Shown one piece after another: positions 8,191 through 14,230 of a stretch of DNA of 64,000 bases (its first letter is position 1; each line of letters starts with the position of its first letter). This DNA comes from Anaerostipes caccae L1-92 (GTDB taxonomy: Bacteria; Bacillota; Clostridia; Lachnospirales; Lachnospiraceae): NCBI RefSeq assembly GCF_014467075.1, contig NZ_AP023027.1, forward strand, positions 3,041,501 through 3,105,500, given 5' to 3'. The position numbers were made by a program, and so were the translations under genes. The notes below the pieces were generated by a model that saw only the letters and a program-made list of their open reading frames with translations, was not told where the DNA came from and searched no databases.

Positions 8191-8476
8191 TCTTATTCTC
8201 CTTTAATAAAGATAGCAATAGATCACGACATTTCGTAAACTCCTCATTATCCAGCTCTTCGTCAAGGCGAAAATCATAAGCAAATGTCGGACTAGCAAAA
8301 GAACTCCACCCATTCAAAAAGACTTCAATTTCTAACACCGCCACATGGCCTGAAAATCGAAAAAATACTGTAGGTCCAGATTTTTCTCCTCTCTGTCGTT
8401 TTTCTATTGTCCCGTCTTCCCCTCTCTGCACATCCATACAGAGTTGGCAAAGGTATAAATATTTATCTTTCACCAT
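8177..8476 (-). CDS. Hypothetical phage protein, 99 residues
   Basis: MVKDKYLYLCQLCMDVQRG onward; a mixed alpha/beta protein with a C-x2-C near the start and no recognised family. CGGAGG eight bases upstream decides for the start at 8476 over the ATG at 8509. It lies between a 54-residue gene and the acidic protein gene in the early operon. Confidence 0.55.
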   Translation of the reverse strand: MVKDKYLYLCQLCMDVQRGEDGTIEKRQRGEKSGPTVFFRFSGHVAVLEIEVFLNGWSSFASPTFAYDFRLDEELDNEEFTKCRDLLLSLLKENKNGIL

Positions 8477-8523
8477 TTTCAAAAACCTCCGATCTGTGCT
8501 ATAATGCACATAGACATATATTT

Positions 8524-8688
8524 TTAGTGTTTGCCCTTGGAAGTGCCAGCTTCCGGGGCTTTTTGTTTTTCTAAACGCTCCAATCCCTTCATGATCCCTC
8601 TTAAAACATACTTTTCTTGTGCGTATGGAATCGGAATCTCCTCCCGGAGTGCTGCAAGCATTACCTGCGCATCTTTTTTATCTGCCAT
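8524..8688 (-). CDS. Small phage protein, 54 residues
   Basis: Reading the minus strand from the ATG at 8688 gives MADKKDAQVMLAALREEIPI through EAGTSKGKH and a stop at 8524. AAGGTGAG precedes the start at the right distance, and the codon use and position in a 200-base gap of the operon support a real gene. The product is a short amphipathic helix protein of unknown role. Confidence 0.55.
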   Translation of the reverse strand: MADKKDAQVMLAALREEIPIPYAQEKYVLRGIMKGLERLEKQKAPEAGTSKGKH

Positions 8689-8707
8689 TTATCTCACCTT
8701 CTTTCTA

Positions 8708-8764
8708 TTGTTTTCTTCCCATATATCTCCTATAATTTAAGTACAGGTATTATTTACCAAGTAC
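8708..8764 (+). promoter_or_regulatory. Promoter with covarying hairpin, copy 1
   Basis: TTGTTT (8708-8713), 17 bases, TATAAT (8731-8736), then an inverted repeat starting at the expected transcription start: GTAC-A-GGTA, loop TTATT, TACC-AA-GTAC (8741-8764). Copy 2 at 9548-9605 has the same promoter and outer arms, but GGTG/CACC instead of GGTA/TACC, so pairing is kept. It may be an operator or a 5'-end RNA hairpin. Confidence 0.7.
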
Positions 8765-8781
8765 ATAAAAGGAGGTGTTAC

Positions 8782-8985
8782 ATGAACAGAACTGCTGTTT
8801 CATCTAGTCGTATCAGTAGTGTTGGCTGGGAAAACTCCACACTGGAAGTGCAATTCCATAATGGAGCAATCTACCAATACTACGGCGTGTCATATGATGA
8901 GTATCGAAATTTTATGAGTTCCAGCTCTTTAGGTTCCGAATTGTCACGGTTAGATAAGCACCATAGATACGCTAGGATTGTTTAG
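8782..8985 (+). CDS. KTSC-domain protein
   Basis: A 67-residue protein with SVGWENSTLEVQFHNGAIYQ and YYGVSYDEYRNFMSSSS, the KTSC domain, a small fold found alone or fused to RNA- or DNA-modifying enzymes; its function is unknown. AAAAGGAGG gives the start at 8782. It is read from its own promoter against the early operon, and its 3' end overlaps the convergent 8972-9133 gene by 14 bases. Confidence 0.75.
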   Translation: MNRTAVSSSRISSVGWENSTLEVQFHNGAIYQYYGVSYDEYRNFMSSSSLGSELSRLDKHHRYARIV

Positions 8986-9133
8986 TGTTTGATGGGATAA
9001 AAGCCTGGTCTTGTACCACTTTTATTCCATCCTCTTTTATAATCAAAGATACATATGGCATTTTGTTATCTTTTAAATACTCAACAGCTTTTTCACATGC
9101 CTTTTCAATTTTCTTAATTTCTTCTTCGTTCAA
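8972..9133 (-). CDS. Small phage protein, 53 residues, TTG start
   Basis: From a TTG at 9133 preceded by GGAGGAGTG, the minus strand encodes MNEEEIKKIEKACEKAVE through IPSNTKQS. The N-terminal half is a charged helix, the C-terminal half a beta hairpin. The gene fits the operon spacing and overlaps the 3' end of the KTSC gene. No family recognised. Confidence 0.55.
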   Translation of the reverse strand: MNEEEIKKIEKACEKAVEYLKDNKMPYVSLIIKEDGIKVVQDQAFIPSNTKQS

Positions 9134-9146
9134 ATTTCACTCCTCC

Positions 9147-9266
9147 TTACAATTTTCGTTTCCATGCTACCCCTGCCGCCCAGAAAGAAATGGCAAGCCA
9201 TTTTTCTCCTGCTAAGGCAAACGCGCAGCCTAAAAGCAAGATGATGTTTCCATATGCTCTATCCAT
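9147..9266 (-). CDS. Tiny phage membrane protein, 39 residues
   Basis: MDRAYGNIILLLGCAFALA onward, with a second hydrophobic stretch (WLAISFWAAGVAW) and a basic end. GGAGGGATGTG lies just before the ATG. It overlaps the upstream gene by 8 bases and ends 13 bases before the next start. It is probably a small two-segment membrane peptide; holin-like or exclusion roles are possible but not shown. Confidence 0.5.
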   Translation of the reverse strand: MDRAYGNIILLLGCAFALAGEKWLAISFWAAGVAWKRKL

Positions 9267-9528
9267 CACATCCCTCCTTTTCCGGTTGATATAAGATCCC
9301 TGTTACTTCCCAAAGTAATTTTGGACTAATGTAATAGCTCATCTTTCCGGTTTTCTCTGACGGCTTTGCATACCCGATGGGCAGCCATCCTTGTTCGATC
9401 CCAGCCCGAATAAATGTAGCGTCCTTTTTCATTACTTTGGCGACGAACGCAACAGGTACGTTGCAGGCCGGGAACTTTGGCATGTTTATATAGGATGTAA
9501 GTAGTCTTAACACCTGTTTATTGCTCAC
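9259..9528 (-). CDS. Putative phage DNA-binding protein
   Basis: An 89-residue protein, SNKQVLRLLTSYINMPK onward, with a helix-turn-helix-like part (VAFVAKVMKKDATFIRAGIE) resembling excisionase-type or MerR-like short regulators. I place the start at the GTG at 9528 because GAGGTGATAAAT precedes it; the in-frame GTG at 9537 overlaps that ribosome binding site. Function uncertain. Confidence 0.5.
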   Translation of the reverse strand: MSNKQVLRLLTSYINMPKFPACNVPVAFVAKVMKKDATFIRAGIEQGWLPIGYAKPSEKTGKMSYYISPKLLWEVTGILYQPEKEGCDG

Positions 9529-9547
9529 ATTTATCACCTCATTTCTC

Positions 9548-9605
9548 TTGTAAATATTTCCTTTTCTCCTTATAATTTAAGTACAGGTGTTGCAGCACCG
9601 AGTAC
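9548..9605 (+). promoter_or_regulatory. Promoter with covarying hairpin, copy 2
   Basis: TTGTAA (9548-9553), 17 bases, TATAAT (9571-9576), then GTAC-A-GGTG, loop TTGCAG, CACC-GA-GTAC (9581-9605). The 18 bases from the -10 box to AGGT are identical with copy 1, as is the trailing AGTACATAA. Confidence 0.7.
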
Positions 9606-9623
9606 ATAAGAAAGGAGAACATT

Positions 9624-9881
9624 ATGACTATTGATGAATTAATGAAGGAAATAGATAGTAAAGTTGACACTATGTTTTCAGACTATTCATTCTACGATGC
9701 AATCAAAAACGATTCTGTTAATAAATGTAACGAATATTGCAAATCTAAAAACGAAGAGCCAGGTTTTACCTTGTTAGTAAATTTCATGGATGAAAACGTC
9801 TTGAAAACAGCTATTTCAATTTCAATGAAAGAAACAATCAAACTCTTGTACTCTCAAAATCTGTTGCGAGTTGACGATTAA
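9624..9881 (+). CDS. Small phage protein, 85 residues, opposite strand
   Basis: MTIDELMKEIDSKVDTMF onward; an acidic, helical protein with no recognised family. AAAGGAG precedes the ATG. It shares its promoter/hairpin element with the KTSC gene, so the two are probably co-regulated. Its last 44 bases overlap the 3' end of the convergent 9838-10251 gene, which means the two transcripts are partly antisense to each other. Confidence 0.55.
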   Translation: MTIDELMKEIDSKVDTMFSDYSFYDAIKNDSVNKCNEYCKSKNEEPGFTLLVNFMDENVLKTAISISMKETIKLLYSQNLLRVDD

Positions 9882-10251
9882 TTTCTTTTATATCAACAGA
9901 TACGGGATTCACGGAAAAGTCTTTGGTTCTGCATTTTCTTTCTTCAATGCAAAATTCAAACGATTCCGCTTTTTTTAATGAATCTCTAATTTGACAAGCC
10001 GCACTTTCAATGATAGCTGTTGACGGTGTGGCTTTTTCGAGTTCATTTTCAAGAATTGAAAAATTTAACCTGGCATTTCCAATGAGATATTCAAGCACAT
10101 TGATATTGGTAATCCTTTCGTGTATATATACGATTTCTTCTGACTTGTTAAATTCTCTTTCTACCTTCTCTAGTGCGCCTGCCAAAGCATTTTTAACCTC
10201 ACACCCTTTTTCTGCTTCTTCTATTTGCTGTATTTCTCTTTGCAAATTCAT
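9838..10251 (-). CDS. Coiled-coil phage protein
   Basis: A 137-residue, almost wholly helical protein (MNLQREIQQIEEAEKGCE onward), with charged heptads and a Cys pair near the end (CIEERKCRTK). No family recognised. The ribosome binding site is AGGTGA about ten bases upstream. It follows the antirepressor gene in the early operon after 23 bases. Confidence 0.5.
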   Translation of the reverse strand: MNLQREIQQIEEAEKGCEVKNALAGALEKVEREFNKSEEIVYIHERITNINVLEYLIGNARLNFSILENELEKATPSTAIIESAACQIRDSLKKAESFEFCIEERKCRTKDFSVNPVSVDIKEINRQLATDFESTRV

Positions 10252-10274
10252 CTTTTATATCACCTACCTTTTAT

Positions 10275-10973
10275 TTACAAAGACATCTGCGCATTGCATC
10301 CATCAATCATCCATCTTGTTCCCTGGCTCGGACTCCACGATTTAACAAAAACAATCGCCTCGTCAAACCTCTTTTTTGGAACATTGTTTCTACTATTTAC
10401 AGTGAATTTTTCTTGAATATCATGATTGATCTCAGAAAATACCTTTTTGCTCACTTCCTTGTAAGCATTTGATTCTTTTCCACCTAGAGCATTAACTACG
10501 ACCTTGTTTACCTCGTTTCTTAAAGTCAGTTGCTGTCCGTAATCAATCACCATGTTATTTTCAAGATCTGTCACTCTTCCATCAATCTTTACAATTTTTT
10601 CATCATGCATTAAAATCGCTTTCATTTCTGTTGAGTAATTCTTCATTTCATAGGAGCCTGTTTTACGGAGAGATGGGAGGACTTCGCTTGTCACCCAATG
10701 TTTAAACTTCTTCGCTGATTCCAATTTGCTTCCGAAGATCAGAGCATATAAACCGGACTCATTTATAACAGTCATTCCTCTTGGAGAATCAAAACTGTTA
10801 TTTTGGCAGTTTTGCTTATCTTCTAGGTCTACATGCTTTTTTAGTGCCCCAAAATAATCAGCGTATCCGAGTGCAGTTGCCACATCTTTTCCTACAAACC
10901 AAGGTTCGTTGTTAATAGTTACTGTTCGCATCTGCCCGAACTCAACATTTTCAAAAATCATTAAATCTTTCAT
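10275..10973 (-). CDS. Phage antirepressor, BRO-N / ORF6C type
   Basis: A 232-residue protein. Residues 1-110 are a BRO-N domain (WFVGKDVATALGYAD ... ESGLYALIFGSKLESAKKFK, then W-V-x-EVLPSLRKTG), the rest fits the ORF6C C-terminal domain with a coiled-coil start. Such proteins bind DNA and counter the phage repressor at induction. It is the first gene after the Cro-like gene (14-base gap), the usual place for an antirepressor. Confidence 0.8.
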   Translation of the reverse strand: MKDLMIFENVEFGQMRTVTINNEPWFVGKDVATALGYADYFGALKKHVDLEDKQNCQNNSFDSPRGMTVINESGLYALIFGSKLESAKKFKHWVTSEVLPSLRKTGSYEMKNYSTEMKAILMHDEKIVKIDGRVTDLENNMVIDYGQQLTLRNEVNKVVVNALGGKESNAYKEVSKKVFSEINHDIQEKFTVNSRNNVPKKRFDEAIVFVKSWSPSQGTRWMIDGCNAQMSL

Positions 10974-10987
10974 ATTTCACCTTCTTT

Positions 10988-11215
10988 TTATAATGAATTT
11001 ACGGTTTTATCGTAATCTAGAGGTAAAAAAATAATCTGTGCATATTTAATGCCATACAATTTTTCAATTTTTCTTAGAACAGGTATATCTGGATATGATT
11101 TTCCTCTTTCATAGTTACTTAACGTATCTACAGATATTCCTAGCATTTTAGCGGCTTGATACTGTTTTAGCCCTCTCAATTCTCTCGCATTCTTTAATGT
11201 CATTCTTGACTCCAA
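10988..11215 (-). CDS. Cro-like XRE regulator
   Basis: A 75-residue single-domain HTH_3 protein (LKNARELRGLKQYQAAKMLG ... LSNYERGKSYPDIP). The start is a TTG at 11215 with AAAGGAGGG upstream. It is the first leftward gene and faces the CI-like repressor, so it should act as Cro and turn down the repressor promoter. One operator-like 13-mer (11001-11013) lies within its last codons. Confidence 0.75.
   Translation of the reverse strand: MESRMTLKNARELRGLKQYQAAKMLGISVDTLSNYERGKSYPDIPVLRKIEKLYGIKYAQIIFLPLDYDKTVNSL
11001..11013. promoter_or_regulatory. Operator-like 13-mer inside cro 3' end
   Basis: ACGGTTTTATCGT matches 12 of 13 bases of the operator at 11271-11283. It falls in the codons for DYDKTV, so it could be a distal operator or a coincidence of an AT-rich gene. 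Confidence 0.35.
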
Positions 11216-11242
11216 TCTTATCCCTCCTTTCTGCTTAATTAG

Positions 11243-11329
11243 ACTATACTACGATTTAAACGTAATGTCAACGTTTTTATCGTATTTTTTTAAAATTTTA
11301 TTGATTTTTTTACGGTAAAAACTTATAAT
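11243..11329. promoter_or_regulatory. Lysis-lysogeny switch: two promoters, three operators
   Basis: Leftward cro promoter: TTGACA (minus strand, 11266-11271), 17 bases, TATAGT (11243-11248). Rightward repressor promoter: TTGATT (11301-11306), 17 bases, TATAAT (11324-11329). Operator 13-mers: ACGATTTAAACGT (11251-11263) inside the cro spacer, ACGTTTTTATCGT (11271-11283) at the cro -35, and ACGGTAAAAACTT (11312-11324) in the repressor spacer. The layout mirrors lambda-type control: the repressor blocks cro and, at higher level, itself. Confidence 0.75.
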
Positions 11330-11364
11330 AGAAATACATTAATATTGAAAGAAAGGAGACGAAT

Positions 11365-11994
11365 ATGGGTGGACTAGGAAACAAGGATATAATGGCGAAT
11401 AATATAAAATACTATATGAATCTAAATGGAAAAACAAGAAACGAAATGTGTGAGGCACTGGGGGTAAAATATACAACTTTTACCGACTGGGTTAAGGGGA
11501 ATACATATCCAAGGATTGATAAAATAGAATTAATGGCAAATTACTTTGGTATTGAAAAATCCGATTTGGTTGAACAAAGATCTGTAAACCGCAAACATAA
11601 TGCCGTAGAAATAAATGTCTTGGGGCGTGTTGCCGCTGGAATCCCAATCGATGCAGTAGAAGAAATTATTGATACAGAAGAAATAACCGAAGATATGGCA
11701 AAAACAGGAACATTTTTCGGACTTCAAATACACGGAAATAGCATGGAACCAAAATTTAGTGAAGGTGACGTTGTAATTGTTAGACAACAAGATGATGCAG
11801 AAACAGACGATATAGTGATTGCTATCGTAAACGGTGATGAGGCTACTTGCAAAAAATTAAAGAAGTATAATGATGGTATTGTTCTTATCTCAACAAATCC
11901 TGCATATGAACCTATGTATTTTTCAAACAAAGAAATAATGGACAAGCCTGTAAAAATAATAGGGGTCGTAAAGGAATTACGCGCAAAATTTTAA
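11365..11994 (+). CDS. CI-type repressor with S24 autocleavage domain
   Basis: A 209-residue LexA/CI-like protein. Residues 12-68 are an XRE helix-turn-helix; the rest is an S24 peptidase domain with the Ala91-Gly92 cleavage site (RVAAGIP), the nucleophile Ser126 in HGNSMEP and the general base Lys163 in ATCKKLKK. It should hold the prophage silent and cleave itself when RecA is activated. AAAGGAGACGAAT precedes the ATG. It is expressed from a promoter carrying one of its own operators. Confidence 0.85.
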   Translation: MGGLGNKDIMANNIKYYMNLNGKTRNEMCEALGVKYTTFTDWVKGNTYPRIDKIELMANYFGIEKSDLVEQRSVNRKHNAVEINVLGRVAAGIPIDAVEEIIDTEEITEDMAKTGTFFGLQIHGNSMEPKFSEGDVVIVRQQDDAETDDIVIAIVNGDEATCKKLKKYNDGIVLISTNPAYEPMYFSNKEIMDKPVKIIGVVKELRAKF

Positions 11995-12059
11995 ACTTAA
12001 ATATACTTAATAATAAAGAGGGATGTAGCTTTTAACTTTTTTACAATAAGGAGGATAAA

Positions 12060-12920
12060 ATGAAAAAGAGACTGTTGTTTATTGTTGCTATATTTGCATT
12101 AGCAATCCTATCTGGCGGGTGTTCAAAGGAAGTAAAAGAATACAACATTGATGATCTATTAAAAAATTATTCTAAGGTAGAAAAAAGTATCGAAAAAGAA
12201 ACACAATATTGGAGCGATGATGAAAAGAAAAGTACAAAATATGTAGATATTGTAGAAAAATACGCCAAAAAGAACGGTTTTGAACTAAATCAAAAAATTA
12301 TTGTAAGAGGAAAACTAGAATCAATACTCGGAGGGTCTATTTTTTTAAAGGCAAATTCAGAAAAATCTGATTCGTTTATGTGTTCATTCGCCAAGTTTAA
12401 ACTCCCTCCAAAAATAGCCTTGTTGGAACCTGGCGAAAATATTACAGTTGAGGGAACGCTTTTTAATTCAGGTACAGAAAAGGGGGAACCTTATGTATCT
12501 ATTTATTTTGATGATTGCAAAATAAAATCACCATCGTTAAAAGAAATGGAGAGCATAGAGTTTAACGATAATATATCAGATATTATATCAACAGAATATT
12601 CGCAGCATAGAATCATGGGGACAGTATCATCTGTGATAAAAATTCCTGAAACCGTAGAAAAACGACAAGAAATGCTGGATAATTATAATTCTTCGGTCAA
12701 TGGGGAATTTCAGTTTGTAAGTGCTTACCGATACGGAACACACTCTGTTAATTTTGAACTAGCAGATGGCAAGCATTTAATGTGTTTTGTGAATGAAAGA
12801 AACGGAACACTTCCAGAGGAGGGGGATAAGGTAAGTTTAATTGGAGAACATTTTACATATGACGGATACGAATGTGTAGACGCAAACGAATCTCCAATTT
12901 ATATTTTTAATGACAAATAA
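12060..12920 (+). CDS. Prophage lipoprotein, possible exclusion/conversion factor
   Basis: A 286-residue protein with a signal peptide and lipobox LSGGC (Cys21), so it is anchored outside the cell membrane. The mature part has beta-rich segments (KIIVRGKLESI ... ENITVEGTLFNSG; RIMGTVSSVIK) like tandem OB-fold, tRNA_anti-like domains seen in Gram-positive lipoproteins. It lies between repressor and Abi gene, where lysogenic conversion and superinfection-exclusion genes sit. The exclusion role is inference. Ribosome binding site AAGGAGG. Confidence 0.6.
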   Translation: MKKRLLFIVAIFALAILSGGCSKEVKEYNIDDLLKNYSKVEKSIEKETQYWSDDEKKSTKYVDIVEKYAKKNGFELNQKIIVRGKLESILGGSIFLKANSEKSDSFMCSFAKFKLPPKIALLEPGENITVEGTLFNSGTEKGEPYVSIYFDDCKIKSPSLKEMESIEFNDNISDIISTEYSQHRIMGTVSSVIKIPETVEKRQEMLDNYNSSVNGEFQFVSAYRYGTHSVNFELADGKHLMCFVNERNGTLPEEGDKVSLIGEHFTYDGYECVDANESPIYIFNDK

Positions 12921-12932
12921 AACAGTTAATAG

Positions 12933-12961
12933 AAAAACCGCCCGGCTGCAACCGGACGGCA
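12933..12961. repeat. 29-bp direct repeat with hairpin, copy 1
   Basis: Five A, then CCGCCCGG-CTGCAA-CCGGACGG and CA; the arms pair at 7 of 8 positions. An exact copy lies at 14072-14100. Read on the minus strand the hairpin is followed by a U tract, so it works as a terminator in that direction; on the plus strand there is no U tract. Confidence 0.8.
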
Positions 12962-12991
12962 GAACCTATAAATTATATAAAAAGTGAATAC

Positions 12992-13019
12992 TTGACAAGA
13001 CTCTTGGATATGATATAAT
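12992..13019 (+). promoter_or_regulatory. Strong promoter of the Abi cassette
   Basis: Perfect TTGACA (12992-12997), a 16-base spacer ending in TGA, and perfect TATAAT (13014-13019), so also an extended -10. Transcription should start near 13026, about 80 bases before the Abi coding start. Confidence 0.8.
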
Positions 13020-13025
13020 GTAGCT

Positions 13026-13097
13026 AATTAGTGAATGACTGCTGGGCGGTCACAATAAAGGGTCTTGGAACTTCGGTTTTGAGACTCTTTTTGTTTT
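13026..13097 (+). ncRNA. Two-hairpin leader RNA ahead of the Abi gene
   Basis: Hairpin 1 (13037-13051) is GACTGC-TGG-GCGGTC, six pairs. Hairpin 2 (13058-13089) is a continuous 14-pair stem, AAGGGTCTTGGAAC against GTTTTGAGACTCTT with several G-U pairs, closed by a UUCG tetraloop and followed by TTTGTTTT. It reads as an intrinsic terminator, so a free RNA of about 70 bases would be the main product and the Abi gene is reached only by readthrough. Some Abi_2/AbiF HEPN toxins are known to have an upstream structured RNA acting as antitoxin; equivalence here is inference. Confidence 0.6.
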
Positions 13098-13109
13098 GGG
13101 AGAATGTAT

Positions 13110-14072
13110 ATGGAGAAAAAACCACAAGAATTTACAACCATTGAGCAACAGATAGAATTATTAAAATCAAGAAATCTAGTGTTCAAATCAGAGAAAAATG
13201 CAAAAATTATTTTAGAATCTTATGGATATTATGAAATTATCAATGGCTACAAAGATTTTTATGTAGAAAAAACTAACTCTACAGAACGATACAGAGATGG
13301 TATTACATTTGAGCAAATTGCATCTCTTTATTCCCTAGACCATTCAATCAGAAACCAATTAATAGTTACTCTACTTGATTTGGAAAGTCATTTAAGGGCG
13401 GCAACTTCATACGTGATAGCAGAATCATTTTCATCTACCCAGAGTGAATATTTGAAATTTTCTAATTATCAAAATCGTTCAACAAAATACAAACGATTTT
13501 CACTTGGTTCTATTCTTGACAAATTTAACAAGGTTGCTCATTCAAGCAAGGAGCCGATTAAATACCACATGGATACTTACGGGAATGTCCCTCCATGGGT
13601 TTTATTCAAAGGTATATATTTGAGTGACTTGGTGAATTTTATCAGATTACTGAAACCAAATGAAAAAGAAAAACTAATACATAAAATATATAGCATCCCG
13701 GTAGAATTAATTGATACTCATTTAAAAAATTTTTTTACAGATACATTATTTATGTGTCTTGAATACAGAAATTTAGCTGCACATGGAGACAGAATATATA
13801 ATCATATTCCAAAATCTATAATTCGTGTTACTTCTGATTCGGAAAAGGAATTAAGTGAATTGATACCAAATTTTAATCATATAAACAATTCCCATTCATT
13901 AGGAACATTAATATATGCACTATCTTTATTTAAAAAGCAAGAATATGTTCACTCATTACAACAAGTTATTGAAAAAGAAATTAAACGACACTGTTCTGCT
14001 TATCCTGACGATTTAGAATACTTATTAGATTCTGTTGGTATAGCATCAATGGTGACTATAACAAGAATATAA
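13110..14072 (+). CDS. Abi_2 family abortive infection protein with HEPN motif
   Basis: A 320-residue protein of the Abi_2 family (AbiD/AbiF-like). The N-terminal half has YYEIINGYKDFY and LYSLDHSIRNQLIVTLLDLE...LRAA, the family's helical core; the catalytic R-x4-H of a HEPN ribonuclease is RNLAAH at residues 220-225 (YRNLAAHGDR). Such proteins cut RNA after phage infection and stop growth; this HEPN lineage is regarded as related to the Cas13 nucleases. The ATG at 13110 has GGGAGA at good spacing; the ATG at 13104 is too close. It is A/T-richer than the integrase, has its own promoter and leader, and lies between two 29-bp repeats, which suggests independently acquired cargo. Confidence 0.8.
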   Translation: MEKKPQEFTTIEQQIELLKSRNLVFKSEKNAKIILESYGYYEIINGYKDFYVEKTNSTERYRDGITFEQIASLYSLDHSIRNQLIVTLLDLESHLRAATSYVIAESFSSTQSEYLKFSNYQNRSTKYKRFSLGSILDKFNKVAHSSKEPIKYHMDTYGNVPPWVLFKGIYLSDLVNFIRLLKPNEKEKLIHKIYSIPVELIDTHLKNFFTDTLFMCLEYRNLAAHGDRIYNHIPKSIIRVTSDSEKELSELIPNFNHINNSHSLGTLIYALSLFKKQEYVHSLQQVIEKEIKRHCSAYPDDLEYLLDSVGIASMVTITRI

Positions 14073-14100
14073 AAAACCGCCCGGCTGCAACCGGACGGCA
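14072..14100. repeat. 29-bp direct repeat with hairpin, copy 2
   Basis: Exact copy of 12933-12961, starting at the last base of the Abi stop codon. Together they bracket an 1139-base unit holding promoter, leader RNA and Abi gene. Confidence 0.8.
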
Positions 14101-14111
14101 ACTACATAACT

Positions 14112-14153
14112 CCGAAGAGATACGCTAACTCGTAAATATTGTATCATCTTCGG
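14112..14153 (+). promoter_or_regulatory. Hairpin in the integrase leader
   Basis: CCGAAGAGATAC (14112-14123) pairs with GTATCATCTTCGG (14141-14153) with one bulged A. No U tract follows. It may insulate the integrase from Abi transcription or affect its translation. Confidence 0.4.
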
Positions 14154-14230
14154 GCAGCTGTCACAAGAAGAACATCAGTTCCTTGATGGCTGTTATTTTT
14201 GTACCCATTTTGTGTAAGGAGGATGATAGA

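Noticed and set aside
12060..12920. Lipoprotein as antitoxin partner of the Abi protein
   Set aside because: It is separated by a repeat and a strong independent promoter, and is exported, so a direct complex with a cytosolic HEPN toxin is unlikely.
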